Shown here: piece after piece, positions 25,260 through 34,996 of the stretch
How positions within the stretch are numbered: the first letter of the stretch is position 1
Layout of the letters: the number at the start of each line of letters is the position of its first letter
Assembly (NCBI RefSeq): GCF_030372765.1
Contig: NZ_JAUCMW010000004.1
Span: forward strand, 124,001 to 188,000
Reading direction: 5' to 3'
DNA: 64,000 nucleotides
Source: Labilibaculum sp. K2S
GTDB taxonomy: Bacteria; Bacteroidota; Bacteroidia; Bacteroidales; Marinifilaceae
The notes under the pieces: model-generated
What the model was told of the DNA's origin: nothing
Databases searched by the model: none
Seen by the model: only the letters and a program-made list of their open reading frames with translations
Translations under genes and position numbers: made by a program

Positions 25260-26063
25260 TTATAAGCATTTCAAAAAACTCGATTCATGAAGCAATGCAT
25301 CAAAATTGACTTCTTCTATTTTTTTACCTGCCCGAACATCTTCTCTCAAAGTCAAGATATACTGATCAATATCATTTAACTGCAATGATATTTGTTTCTC
25401 ACGGTACGTGCTTTCAATAATATCGCGCATGCAACCATTCTTCATAATAATTCTTTTTTGGGCACTTAATGCCAAAACCGGATCGTGAGTAACCACAAGA
25501 ATTATTTTCCCCTCTCCCGACAACAACTGCAAAGCCTCATGTTTTTTAATTCCGGCATTTTCAATTTCATCGATTAAGACAATAGGCGATTCGCTAATAA
25601 TGGCAACATCTGCCACCATGAGAGCTCTGGTTTGTCCTCCGCTCAAAATCGTTAGATTATCGCTTGCGTTGATTGGCTCGCCCGTAAGTGTGTTGGCAAT
25701 AGAAATTACGTGTTTTACATCAATATTTTTTTTTCCTCTGCATTTGGCATGAAGTTTCAAAAAATCGGCAACGGGCATATCGGCGAAAAAATTCATATTC
25801 TGTGATAATTGCGCCACCATTTTCTTTCTGGGATCGCTCCGAAGTTCATGGGAAGGAATTTCACCATTAATTAAAATTTTGCGTTTACTCGCTGTATCTC
25901 CTTGTGCCAACTGCTCAATATCTGCAATCAGCTGACTTTTCCCACTACCGGTAGGACCAACAATTCCATATATTTCACCTTTGTTTATCTGTAAATCGGG
26001 CAAACGTTCCGTATTGCCTAACTTATCAATACCTGCCTGTATTGTAATTTGATGTATTTCCAT
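25260..26063 (-). CDS. Stand-alone ABC ATPase of the Fe-S/GTPase trio
   Basis: 267 residues, one ABC domain without membrane helices: Walker [11 protein letters not shown] (about 35-44), signature [10 protein letters not shown], Walker [12 protein letters not shown] and H-loop VVTHDP. There is no permease gene nearby, so it is probably not a transporter; soluble ABC ATPases of this kind can drive conformational work in enzyme activation, as in component A2 of methyl-coenzyme M reductase activation. A 120-bp spacer separates it from the GTPase gene. Role in metalloenzyme activation is inferred from the trio. Confidence 0.7.
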   Translation of the reverse strand: MEIHQITIQAGIDKLGNTERLPDLQINKGEIYGIVGPTGSGKSQLIADIEQLAQGDTASKRKILINGEIPSHELRSDPRKKMVAQLSQNMNFFADMPVADFLKLHAKCRGKKNIDVKHVISIANTLTGEPINASDNLTILSGGQTRALMVADVAIISESPIVLIDEIENAGIKKHEALQLLSGEGKIILVVTHDPVLALSAQKRIIMKNGCMRDIIESTYREKQISLQLNDIDQYILTLREDVRAGKKIEEVNFDALLHESSFLKCL

Positions 26064-26278
26064 AAACTTCTCTGTTCAAATTGATATGGAACAAAGTTCA
26101 AACTTATTCTGACCAGAAGAAACAGCTTATGAACGTATTATGAGAATAAGCATTTGTACGTACACCCTTCTTCATAAGCTCTTTCACATTTTGTCGCTTC
26201 AAATACGATCAATCTCAAATCAAAAAAAACATTTATTTATCATCAAATAATGAATATTTAAAATTTTCCATTACTTTT

Positions 26279-26301
26279 GCTTTGAATTACAAAGTACTTT
26301 T
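26279..26301. promoter_or_regulatory. Candidate operator, copy 1
   Basis: Perfect palindrome CTTTG-AATTA-CAAAG (26280-26294) followed by TACTTTT, ending one base before the ATG at 26303. Twenty-one of 23 bases are repeated at 27224-27246 before creD. A TACTTTTG -7-type box lies just upstream (26272-26279), so a repressor bound here would block transcription start. Confidence 0.65.
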
Positions 26302-26302
26302 C

Positions 26303-26920
26303 ATGAACCAGCAAAAATACATCGAAGACTTAAAGAACATTAAAGAGATGATGAGCAAATCATCTAAATTCATCTCTTTGAGTGGCTTATCGGGAATATC
26401 GGCAGGAATAATTGCACTTATTGGTGCCTATTTTGCCTGGATAACAATTTATTCCAAAACTGGATATCAGGATTTTAACCGAACTCTTTTAAATATTGAT
26501 CAGTTAATAGAATTACTGACAATTGGTATCGTAACACTCCTTCTCGCCTTAGGTTTTGGACTCTTTTTCACCAGATTAAAAACAAAAAAATTAAAACAAA
26601 AAGTGTGGAGTTCTCAAACCAAAACACTTCTAATTAATTTATTAATTCCATTGCTTAGCGGTGGTATATTTTGCCTGCTTCTTTTGATAAAAGGATACAT
26701 CGGATTAATTGCCCCACTAACCTTACTATTTTACGGTTTAGCATTGGTAAATGCCAGTAAATACACAATAAGCGAAATCCGCAGTTTGGGAATGCTTGAA
26801 ATTTTACTAGGTTTGACTGCAACTTATTTTATAGGATATGGTTTGATTTTCTGGTGCATCGGATTCGGTCTGCTACATATCATTTATGGAATAATCATGG
26901 AGCTAAAATACAAGTCGTGA
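26303..26920 (+). CDS. Multi-pass membrane protein of the wHTH-creD cluster
   Basis: 205 residues from the ATG at 26303; an in-frame TTG at 26282 lies inside the operator and is unlikely. A short polar N-terminus (QQKYIEDLKNIKEMMSKSSK) is followed by about six membrane helices in three pairs. This type of protein is frequently encoded before a winged-helix regulator in Bacteroidota; its function is unknown. Its stop overlaps the regulator's GTG start. Confidence 0.6.
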   Translation: MNQQKYIEDLKNIKEMMSKSSKFISLSGLSGISAGIIALIGAYFAWITIYSKTGYQDFNRTLLNIDQLIELLTIGIVTLLLALGFGLFFTRLKTKKLKQKVWSSQTKTLLINLLIPLLSGGIFCLLLLIKGYIGLIAPLTLLFYGLALVNASKYTISEIRSLGMLEILLGLTATYFIGYGLIFWCIGFGLLHIIYGIIMELKYKS

Positions 26921-27207
26921 AAGAACTACTTAAAGATTTAAATAAAGCTTTTGAAAACCGAATTCGACTGGGAATCATGTCGGCTTTGGTGGTTAACGAC
27001 TACCTCGATTTTAACGCCCTTAAAAACCTATTGGGCGTTACCGATGGTAATTTGGCGAGCCATTTAAAGTCGCTTGAAAAAAGCGAGTACATTCGTGTGC
27101 AAAAAGAGTTCATGGATCGAAAACCCAACACCAAATATTCTGCTTCTGATGAAGGCAAACTGGCCTTTATCAAACACATAAAGGCTATAGAACAATTGCT
27201 TAAATAA
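26917..27207 (+). CDS. Winged-helix transcriptional regulator
   Basis: 96 residues starting at GTG 26917, coupled by GTGA overlap to the preceding gene. A single winged-helix domain of the HTH_34/MarR-like type: FENRIRLGIMSALVVNDYLD, FNALKNLLGVTDGNLASHLK (recognition helix), LEKSEYIRVQKEFMDRKPNT. The size and position between two copies of the CTTTG-N5-CAAAG palindrome suggest it represses its own operon and creD. Confidence 0.85.
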   Translation: MKELLKDLNKAFENRIRLGIMSALVVNDYLDFNALKNLLGVTDGNLASHLKSLEKSEYIRVQKEFMDRKPNTKYSASDEGKLAFIKHIKAIEQLLK

Positions 27208-27223
27208 TTTTTTTTATCATTTC

Positions 27224-27246
27224 ACTTTGAATCACAAAGTACTTTT
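27224..27246. promoter_or_regulatory. Candidate operator, copy 2
   Basis: CTTTG-AATCA-CAAAG (27225-27239) followed by TACTTTT, 17 bp before the creD start. It differs from copy 1 by one base in the centre and one at the left edge. Confidence 0.65.
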
Positions 27247-27263
27247 AAATAAATATTAAAAAA

Positions 27264-28607
27264 ATGAACGATTCACAATCACCATTCGACAAAGTTAACA
27301 GCTGGATTAAGAATTCGGTTGGACTTAAACTAGGAACCATCACCATTTTAATGCTCTTACTGCTGATTCCTGCCAGCATGATTAAATCAATCATCAGCGA
27401 GAGAGAAATGCTTAATCAGTCGGTATTAAATGAAGTAAGTCAAAAATGGGCTGGCAAGCAGCAAATTAACGGACCAATTCTCACCATCCCATTAATCTAT
27501 GAATATGAAATTGAAGATGGCAAGATCATCACGAAAACAAAATATCTGTACCTGCTACCCGAGCAACTGGCAATAACTGGTAAAATAGAACCTGAGAAGT
27601 TGAAAAGAGGAATTTATGAAGTGGTTGTATACAAAAGTATTTTAGATTTCAACGGTCAATTTAAACTAAACACCAAAATTGATCAAAACGGATTGAAAGA
27701 AATCAAATACGATGAAGCCTTCCTAACCGTTGGAATATCAGATCTTCGAGGCATAAAAGATCAGATTACACTGAACTGGGGGAATCAAAAGCTGGATGTA
27801 CAACCCGGGTCTAAACTAAACGATATGATTAGTTCGGGCATTAGCATTGATTTGCCTGATGTAAGCAACCAAATCAACACAAATATTGATTTCTCATTCA
27901 AGTTAAATTTACAGGGGAGCCAAAACCTTTCCTTTATACCGCTGGGAAGTACCACAAAAGTAAACCTATCTTCCACCTGGAATTCACCTAGTTTTAATGG
28001 CAATTTTCTGCCCGACAACCGAGAGGTAAGTGATGAAGGTTTTTCGGCCGATTGGAAAATCTTGCAACTAAACCGTAACTATCCGCAAACTTGGATTGAT
28101 AAAAACATGCGAAACGAAATGCAGTATTCAGCCTTGGGTGTTGATTTGATTATGCCTCTGGACGATTATCAAAAGTCGATGCGTTCCTCCAAATATGCAG
28201 TTATGACTATTGCCTTAATATTCTTGGTGTTCTTCTTAGTCGAGATTTTGAATGGACGGAAAATTCACCCATTTCAGTACACTTTGGTTGGTCTGGCTCT
28301 TTGTCTTTTCTACATCTTACTGATATCCATATCGGAACATTCCAATTTTAACATTGCCTATTTAATTTCAGCAGGAGTAACTTCTCTGATGATATTAATT
28401 TATGCCAAAAGCGTATTTAAATCAGGCAAATTCACCGGAGTTTTAACAGCTACCATATTAGGAATTTATGGTTTTCTGTTCGTAACTCTTCAGTTAGCCG
28501 ATTATGCTTTATTAATGGGCAGTATTGGCTTGGCATTAATACTGGGAATCACAATGTACTTTACCCGTAACATCAACTGGTACAAGTTGAATATGAAGAC
28601 TGAATAA
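27264..28607 (+). CDS. creD: CreD family inner-membrane protein
   Basis: 447 residues. One N-terminal membrane helix (about 20-42), a periplasmic domain of about 260 residues containing QKWAGKQQINGPILTIPL and the conserved NGNFLPDNREVSDEGFSADW, then five C-terminal helices (from KYAVMTIALIFLVFFLVEIL). This is the standard CreD layout and length. CreD is linked to envelope integrity and colicin/beta-lactam phenotypes in gammaproteobacteria; its role in Bacteroidota is less clear. It is probably controlled by the upstream winged-helix regulator. Confidence 0.92.
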   Translation: MNDSQSPFDKVNSWIKNSVGLKLGTITILMLLLLIPASMIKSIISEREMLNQSVLNEVSQKWAGKQQINGPILTIPLIYEYEIEDGKIITKTKYLYLLPEQLAITGKIEPEKLKRGIYEVVVYKSILDFNGQFKLNTKIDQNGLKEIKYDEAFLTVGISDLRGIKDQITLNWGNQKLDVQPGSKLNDMISSGISIDLPDVSNQINTNIDFSFKLNLQGSQNLSFIPLGSTTKVNLSSTWNSPSFNGNFLPDNREVSDEGFSADWKILQLNRNYPQTWIDKNMRNEMQYSALGVDLIMPLDDYQKSMRSSKYAVMTIALIFLVFFLVEILNGRKIHPFQYTLVGLALCLFYILLISISEHSNFNIAYLISAGVTSLMILIYAKSVFKSGKFTGVLTATILGIYGFLFVTLQLADYALLMGSIGLALILGITMYFTRNINWYKLNMKTE

Positions 28608-28753
28608 AATAGCTGCAAATGAAAATCCATCTGTCCATAATTCCTCTCCCCTCTGCTCGTAAGTACTGCTATTTCTATATTTGCAGTGTTGAAATTGGCA
28701 AATGGTATTGGGATTATGGGTTTGGATTCCAATTTTGATTTTTTTCGTTACTA

Positions 28754-28790
28754 AAAAAACCGGTTGAAGCAGATGTTCAACCGGTTTTTT
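28754..28790. terminator. Bidirectional terminator
   Basis: AAAAAAACCGGTTGAA (from 28753) pairs perfectly with TTCAACCGGTTTTTT (28776-28790) around a 7-base loop, with A-tract and T-tract flanks. It serves creD (plus) and the C69 peptidase gene (minus), which converge here. Confidence 0.95.
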
Positions 28791-28816
28791 ATGCGTTTGG
28801 ATAAAATCTGATTTTG

Positions 28817-30430
28817 TTAGAACCCCAATCCAAATCTCCCCCAATATTCATTTTCCAGCTCTTTCCAACGTAACATGGTAGCACCAGTAAAATCGCGGGT
28901 ATATTTGTTCAACAATACTTTTGCCTCTTTTGTTTTACCATCCTTCAATAGCTTCTGTATTTGACTTTCAAGTTCAGCGGACTCTTTAAATCCTTTTTCC
29001 TCAAAGTAGGCAACTTCTTCCATCATTCCCTTTCGTGTGGTTTGCCATTGTAAAGTAGCCAATTTGTTGGCTTTGCGATATTGCCAAATAGCAGCATCGT
29101 CGCGGTAGCGATGCTGACCGCAAAACTGAAAACTTTCCGGCAATTCGGTTGTTCCGGAATAAATAGGAATGCGAGGGCTTTGAGCTGGATTGTCAAAAGA
29201 AAACCATGCTCTTCCACCAATTTCATCTGGCAACCAATCTCTTAATTGAATAATGTGAGAATACGAACACCACGATACAGCAACAGTTCTTTGATATTCA
29301 ACGGTTCCATCTTTTAAGTAATTATACAATTTACGATTATCACCATTCGGCCATGGATGCGCATTTAAAGCCTTAATGGTATCGGCACCTATCTCCTCAT
29401 TCTCTTTATTGTATTTTTTCCTTATCACATTCAAATTCTGAGTCATATCATACTTAGTCCCTTCGTAGGTTTCACGATACAACGCAATAATATCCCGTAC
29501 TGAAACTTTCTGATCCGGTTTTACCGAAAAAGGTAATTCTTCCGCCTCAAAATCTAATTTTAAAGATGGAGCCAAAGCATTCATGATAAAAAACTCACGA
29601 ATTTTAAAAGGCTTTTCAACTTTACCATAAACTTTCCAGAATTTAAATTCCTCTTCTCCATCCCACCTACCTAATTCTTTTGCAGCAGAAAAAACATTTT
29701 CCGAATACATAAAATAGTCTTTGTTCTTTCTATCAATCACTCCAATTCTTGAGATATTTGCCGATACGCCAATATGATTATCAGGAATTCGTTGAGCTGC
29801 CCAAACACCACCAATTTTATCAGGTCCTTCGCCAAAGATTTCCAATTGCCAAACTTCTTTTTTATCAGCAATCGTAATGCATTCACCCCAATCGCCGTAA
29901 CCATATTCCTTAATTAACTTCCCAATCAATACAATAGCATCGCGAGCCGTTGTGCACCGCTGAAGTGCAATGCGTTCCAGCTCTTCAATCAGAAACATCC
30001 CTTTATCATTCACCAATTCTTTCGGACCAACAATGGTTGTTTCGCCAATGGCCAATTGCTTTTCATTCAAACAAGGATAAGCTGTATTTAAGTAGGCATA
30101 AGTTTTCTTTGCCTGAGGTATTGTTCCAACCACTTTCATTTTTCGTCTGTCCCAGGCCGTTTCTGTCTTCAAACTGCCTTTGTAAATTTCAAGGGTAGTA
30201 TCCTTCTCAAATTTTTGTCCTTTTTCAACCTGTAACCAAGTTCGGTATCTGCCATCGCAGGTATGACTGGTAATTACAGATCCATCGGTGGTAGCCTTTT
30301 TACCAACCATTATACTGGTACAGCTTTCTCCGAAATAAGGATCGTTCACCTGATCGAATACCGACTGAGCATTTGATTGATGAGTACTAATTGCAAAAAT
30401 CACCAAAATGGCAATCAATAATTTCTTCAT
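28817..30430 (-). CDS. C69 family dipeptidase, secreted
   Basis: 537 residues from the ATG at 30430, which gives a signal peptide (MKKLLIAILVIFAIS...NAQ); a TTG-started 19-residue extension is ignored. Peptidase family C69 (PepD-like, Ntn hydrolase) features: catalytic Cys37 in GESCTSIMVGKKATTDGSVI, SHTCDGRYRTW, IALQRCTTARDAI and GAWAA-like GVWAAQRIPDNHIGVSAN. It cleaves dipeptides, probably in the periplasm. It converges with creD across a perfect terminator. Confidence 0.9.
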   Translation of the reverse strand: MKKLLIAILVIFAISTHQSNAQSVFDQVNDPYFGESCTSIMVGKKATTDGSVITSHTCDGRYRTWLQVEKGQKFEKDTTLEIYKGSLKTETAWDRRKMKVVGTIPQAKKTYAYLNTAYPCLNEKQLAIGETTIVGPKELVNDKGMFLIEELERIALQRCTTARDAIVLIGKLIKEYGYGDWGECITIADKKEVWQLEIFGEGPDKIGGVWAAQRIPDNHIGVSANISRIGVIDRKNKDYFMYSENVFSAAKELGRWDGEEEFKFWKVYGKVEKPFKIREFFIMNALAPSLKLDFEAEELPFSVKPDQKVSVRDIIALYRETYEGTKYDMTQNLNVIRKKYNKENEEIGADTIKALNAHPWPNGDNRKLYNYLKDGTVEYQRTVAVSWCSYSHIIQLRDWLPDEIGGRAWFSFDNPAQSPRIPIYSGTTELPESFQFCGQHRYRDDAAIWQYRKANKLATLQWQTTRKGMMEEVAYFEEKGFKESAELESQIQKLLKDGKTKEAKVLLNKYTRDFTGATMLRWKELENEYWGRFGLGF

Positions 30431-30596
30431 TGTTTGTTGTTTTAGTTTGTGCTCAAAAAACATAAAATCGTGTTCGTATTTTTCCAAAAATGAGCTCTAA
30501 GATAACTTATTGATAATATTTATTGGCAATTCGCTACTAATTTAAAAGCAGTTTAGAGAATTCCTAATCATTTTTAAAATAGATCCTATGAATTGA

Positions 30597-30604
30597 TACC
30601 TTTG
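30597..30604 (+). promoter_or_regulatory. Probable -7 box of truA
   Basis: TACCTTTG fits the Bacteroidota -7 consensus TAnnTTTG. It sits inside the longest possible truA reading frame and so supports the later GTG start at 30641. Confidence 0.45.
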
Positions 30605-30640
30605 CCAAATAGAAGATTTCATAAGCTAAAACAAGTAAGA

Positions 30641-31447
30641 GTGAGGTATTTTTTTCACATCGGATACAAAGGAACCGCATATAGAGGTTGGCAACGACAG
30701 AAAAATATTGTGAGTGTTCAGGAGGTACTTGAAGACAAATTATCCAAATTACTTAAGGAGAAAATCGTTTGCATTGGATGTGGCAGAACAGATGCAGGAG
30801 TACATTCCTCACAGTATTTTTTCCATATCAATACTGACAAGATATGGAACGATCACCATCTTTTTGTATTGAATAAAATCCTTCCTTCAGATATTTCGGT
30901 TTACGATGTTTTTGAAGTGGACAGCAATTATCATGCACAAACAAGTGCAAGCGAAAGAACATACAACTACTTTATCCACACCAAAAAAAATCCATTTTTA
31001 AATGAAATAAGTACACTTTACAATATAACTCCTAATGTGGTGAAAATGGCTAAAGCAGCCTCTGTAATTACAAAATACAATGATTTTAGAGCTTTGTGCA
31101 AATCCCCGGACAGCCACAACAATACGCTCTGCAATATATTCTCTGTACAACTGTTTACTGACGCTTCGGAAACAAACTTCCGTTTACAAATAACGGCCAA
31201 TCGATTTTTAAGAGGGATGATTCGAATTCTTGTTCACGAATTAATCGAAGTGGGAACAGGACAAAAAAGCGTAGAAGAATTTAAAGAAATGATTAGAAGT
31301 AAAACACCTCTTCAATTTTTAAATTTAGCTTATCCCCAAGGCTTATATCTTTCAGAAATAAAATATCCGTTTTTAAATACAAATCCTGTTGACGATTTTT
31401 GTCCCCTTTTAAAAATGAATCAGTGGATAATAGTAGATAATGTGTAG
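30641..31447 (+). CDS. truA: tRNA pseudouridine synthase TruA
   Basis: 268 residues from GTG 30641 (VRYFFHIGYKGTAYRGWQRQ, the expected TruA start); the longer frame from a TTG at 30593 would include a promoter box. Catalytic Asp51 lies in GCGRTDAGVHSSQ. It isomerises uridines 38-40 in the anticodon arm. The C-terminal half has the usual RFLRGMIRILVHELIEVG motif. It converges with the hybrid kinase gene; only 13 bp separate them. Confidence 0.93.
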   Translation: MRYFFHIGYKGTAYRGWQRQKNIVSVQEVLEDKLSKLLKEKIVCIGCGRTDAGVHSSQYFFHINTDKIWNDHHLFVLNKILPSDISVYDVFEVDSNYHAQTSASERTYNYFIHTKKNPFLNEISTLYNITPNVVKMAKAASVITKYNDFRALCKSPDSHNNTLCNIFSVQLFTDASETNFRLQITANRFLRGMIRILVHELIEVGTGQKSVEEFKEMIRSKTPLQFLNLAYPQGLYLSEIKYPFLNTNPVDDFCPLLKMNQWIIVDNV

Positions 31448-31460
31448 CTACAATCGATAA

Positions 31461-33599
31461 TTAGAGAATGTATTTTTCAATTTTTAGATACAAATCTTCC
31501 GGATTTATTGGCTTGGTTACGAAATCATTCATTCCTGCGTCCAATACTTTCTTGCGAACTTCGTTAAACGCAGAAGCGGTAATTGCTAAAATTGGCATTG
31601 TCTTGTATTTTTCATCGGGCAGACTCCGAATACTTTGTGTGGCTTTATAACCATCCATTATTGGCATCTGTAAATCCATTAGCACCATGTCAAAATTGCC
31701 CGCCTGCACCTTTTCGAAAGCTACTTGCCCATTCATTGCAATGTCGTAAGTAATCTCCCATTTTTTCAAAAATTGCTTCAGAATCAATATATTCATCTGA
31801 TTATCTTCAGCTAACAAAATATGCAAGCCTTTCATTTTATCGTTATTTTGATAACTTTCGGTAATAAAATCCAATTTGGGTTTTGACCTATGGCTAATTG
31901 TCAAACACAAATCAAAAGAAAAGGTAGTACCAAATTCAAGATCACTCTTAACATTGATGCAGCCTCCCATAATTTCAATTAACCTTTTTGAAATTGTTAA
32001 ACCAAGGCCGGTTCCACCATACAATCTTGTGGTATTTGAGTCTGCCTGAGAAAAAGACTGAAATATTTGATCTTGTTTATCCTCCGGAATTCCAATACCT
32101 GTATCTTTAATTTCAAATTTCAATTTTACCTTATCATCATATTTTTCCTGATAAGATACTACCACCTGAACATTTCCTTTATCGGTGAATTTAACTGCAT
32201 TACCACACAAATTACTAAGAACTTGTGAGATACGGGTTGGATCACCTATTAAATAGGCAGGAATTTTCGGATCCACATCAACAATAAAATCCAAACCTTT
32301 CTCTTTTGATTTCATATCAAAACCTGAAGCTATATTCTGAATTAAATTTCTGAAATTAAAATCCAGGGATTCAATATCAACATGACCAGCTTCAATCTTA
32401 CTAAAGTCCAGTATATCATTAATCAAAGTCATTAAATTATCTGCAGATAGTTTCAATATATTGATATTCTGAATTTGATCTTCTCTTGGATCATCCTCCG
32501 ACAATAAATGAGTAACTCCAATAACTGCATTCATAGGAGTACGTATCTCATGCGACATCGTGGACAAAAACTGTGCTTTTGCATAAGTTGCCTCCTCTGC
32601 CTTCTCTTTGGCAATAATCAACTCTTGTTCCACTCGTTTTCTTTCCGATAAATCATTTAGCACAACAAATAACACATTCCCATCCATCAAAGGCACTTTG
32701 TTTAATGCAACTTCAACAGGAAATTCCATTCCATTTTCTTTGCGGTGAATCCAATCAAACTTAGCATTACCACTAATCTTACCTTCTTCAATATACTCTT
32801 TAGCTTTATCAAAAGACAATAAGCCATCAGGTTGATATTCTGGAGAAAAATCTGCTACATATTTCCCAATAAAATTCTCCTTCTTGCTTACACCAAATAA
32901 ATCAAGACAAGCCTTATTACATTCAATAAACCGGGATTCTTTAATTAGAAGGTAAGCGACAGATGATTTTTCAAATATCAATTTGAATTTTTCTTCCGTT
33001 TTGTTTTTCTCTTCCTCAAGTCTTTTTCTCTCGGTAATATCTTTTAAAGTTCCAGTAAAACCATTCTTCTTTCCATCAGCACCTCTTGTAACTCTAATTG
33101 TAGCTTCGCACCACTTGTAACTACCACTAATGGTTACCATCCGAACTTCAATAAAACAAAAATTTGTTTTATGCTCAATTAAAGTTCTTAATTTCGACAT
33201 ACATCTCTCAATATCATCAGGATGAACGAATTCAAATGCATTGGAACCAATACTTTTTTTGATGCTAAACCCAGTGATTTTTGTCCATGCTGAATTTAAG
33301 TACAGCCATTCTCCCGGAAAATTAGTTTGAAAAATTACCTCTGAAATATTATTTACAATTGATTCCATTCTGGAAGATGCAGCCTCAACTTCCTGCGTCT
33401 TATTATCAACTACTTTTCGCAGTTCCTTATTAAGCGTAAAAAGTTCCAAAGAACAAGTATCTAAAATATTCTCCGTCTGTTTTATATCTTTATCGTAATC
33501 CTCATATGCTTCTTCCACAGCATTCAGAAAGTCATTAAATTTACTTTCATCTTCTGCAGATAAATACTTACGGACTTGCCTTTTCAATAATCGATGCAT
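31461..33599 (-). CDS. Soluble PAS-PAS hybrid histidine kinase/response regulator
   Basis: 712 residues and no membrane helix. N-terminal helical region (1-60), coiled coil, PAS 1 (about 75-195, with PAC end GFTGTLKDITERK), PAS 2 (about 200-325), HisKA with FLSTMSHEIRTPMNAVIGVT, HATPase_c with LCGNAVKFTDKG, DTGIGIPE and GTGLGLTISKRL, and a C-terminal receiver with LLAEDNQMN and VLMDLQMPIMDG. It lies 5 bp downstream of a FIST-domain gene, so both form one unit in which the FIST protein probably delivers the signal. Confidence 0.93.
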   Translation of the reverse strand: MHRLLKRQVRKYLSAEDESKFNDFLNAVEEAYEDYDKDIKQTENILDTCSLELFTLNKELRKVVDNKTQEVEAASSRMESIVNNISEVIFQTNFPGEWLYLNSAWTKITGFSIKKSIGSNAFEFVHPDDIERCMSKLRTLIEHKTNFCFIEVRMVTISGSYKWCEATIRVTRGADGKKNGFTGTLKDITERKRLEEEKNKTEEKFKLIFEKSSVAYLLIKESRFIECNKACLDLFGVSKKENFIGKYVADFSPEYQPDGLLSFDKAKEYIEEGKISGNAKFDWIHRKENGMEFPVEVALNKVPLMDGNVLFVVLNDLSERKRVEQELIIAKEKAEEATYAKAQFLSTMSHEIRTPMNAVIGVTHLLSEDDPREDQIQNINILKLSADNLMTLINDILDFSKIEAGHVDIESLDFNFRNLIQNIASGFDMKSKEKGLDFIVDVDPKIPAYLIGDPTRISQVLSNLCGNAVKFTDKGNVQVVVSYQEKYDDKVKLKFEIKDTGIGIPEDKQDQIFQSFSQADSNTTRLYGGTGLGLTISKRLIEIMGGCINVKSDLEFGTTFSFDLCLTISHRSKPKLDFITESYQNNDKMKGLHILLAEDNQMNILILKQFLKKWEITYDIAMNGQVAFEKVQAGNFDMVLMDLQMPIMDGYKATQSIRSLPDEKYKTMPILAITASAFNEVRKKVLDAGMNDFVTKPINPEDLYLKIEKYIL

Positions 33600-33604
33600 A
33601 TGCT

Positions 33605-34741
33605 TTATTTTTCAGAAAAGGTGGTTATGGTCATGGTTTGATTGTGTAGAAAACCAGGACTATTTTTTTTAAACGGAGATATCTCACCGTAAGAGTAAAA
33701 TCCGGTAAGAATAGCCTGTTTACCTATCACATCGGCAACAACTTCAACTTCTTCTTCAACCAATTGCTTAAGTACTAATTTGCGCCCAACACAACTAATC
33801 AAAACAGCGAATTCCGACTCTCCTTTCGGGATCATATCAGTACTTGCTTTAGCCGACATTTCAGCTCCTGAAATTAATCGATCTACGTTTGCTTTCATCA
33901 ATTTCACATATCCTCCGTCAGGAATATTACCACCAAAAATGAGACTTTGATCCTTCTCATTTATACCATGCACGGTGCGAATCACAGCATTTTGAGAATC
34001 TCCCACCCGGCAACTTAGTGGAAATAACATTCCTGACAACGGCAAGTCTTTTGCCCGTTCCCCCAAAAATTTTTTGTATAATAAAAGAGCTGGTTGGTGA
34101 TCCAATTCGTACAAAATATTATTCTTCGATTTTGTGACAAGACGTTCAATGCCAAAATTCTCCCATCCACCATTTGTTCCGTATCCGATAGAAATCGAAT
34201 CTCCATAGAATCCCAAGGCACAAACACAATTTGATTTTGCCTCTCCTCCTTTATCAAACACAAAGGTTTTAGAAAATCTTGTTCCATCTCCGGCCAATCC
34301 ACCTGTAATTGCGACTTGCTTCGACAATTTATTTTGAATCCCTTCAATAAGATTACATCCATTAACAGTAATCCCATCGGATAAAACCATTAAATGTTTC
34401 AAATCCTTCTGAGGAAATTTCTCACACAACTTCTCACCGCATTCAACATTGTTCTTATACTTGGTAAGATCAACAGATTCTATTCTGAGCTTTGTAGAAG
34501 AAAATTTAACTGCTGCAATAGAAATACTATTATCGAATACCTCCATACCTGAAATTTCACCAGAGCTTGAACATCCAAAAATCATTGAGTCTGGAAAAGA
34601 ATTCCTGATTACTGACTTTAATTCCTTTTCGCATATCAATTCACCATCGCCAAAAATAAATAACAAATCCGGCTCAAGCTGAATTTCTTTTATTTTAGAA
34701 AACTCATCCTTCGAATTTATGATTACTTTTTCTATCTTCAT
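33605..34741 (-). CDS. FIST-domain sensor protein (NosP-like candidate)
   Basis: 378 residues, cytosolic. FIST_N (about 30-220) has the pattern FGCSSSGEISGMEVFDNSIS and AITGGLAGDGTRFSKTFVF; FIST_C (about 225-360) has ELDHQPALLLYKKFLG and SCVGRKLVLKQLVEEEVE. FIST proteins bind small ligands; the NosP subgroup binds haem and senses nitric oxide and is typically encoded beside a hybrid kinase. The downstream soluble hybrid kinase fits that arrangement, but the haem-binding residue cannot be assigned here. Confidence 0.8.
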   Translation of the reverse strand: MKIEKVIINSKDEFSKIKEIQLEPDLLFIFGDGELICEKELKSVIRNSFPDSMIFGCSSSGEISGMEVFDNSISIAAVKFSSTKLRIESVDLTKYKNNVECGEKLCEKFPQKDLKHLMVLSDGITVNGCNLIEGIQNKLSKQVAITGGLAGDGTRFSKTFVFDKGGEAKSNCVCALGFYGDSISIGYGTNGGWENFGIERLVTKSKNNILYELDHQPALLLYKKFLGERAKDLPLSGMLFPLSCRVGDSQNAVIRTVHGINEKDQSLIFGGNIPDGGYVKLMKANVDRLISGAEMSAKASTDMIPKGESEFAVLISCVGRKLVLKQLVEEEVEVVADVIGKQAILTGFYSYGEISPFKKNSPGFLHNQTMTITTFSEK

Positions 34742-34996
34742 CCTTATAAATTTAAAAATGAGACTTACTAATCACATCATACAAATCACACAATTACCTC
34801 AATTAATAGCAGTTAAAAGACATCTCGTCAATTCTGTGATACGATGAACAATTCAGACTATTACATTAAGATACTAAAAAAATAAGTATTATTGTTTACA
34901 TTTGAGCGCGAAATTTTCAGAATGGATTTATTCAGGTTATAATCTTTTAGAAATTTATGCGTTATTGTAAGAAATACGACGTTACTTAGATTTAGA

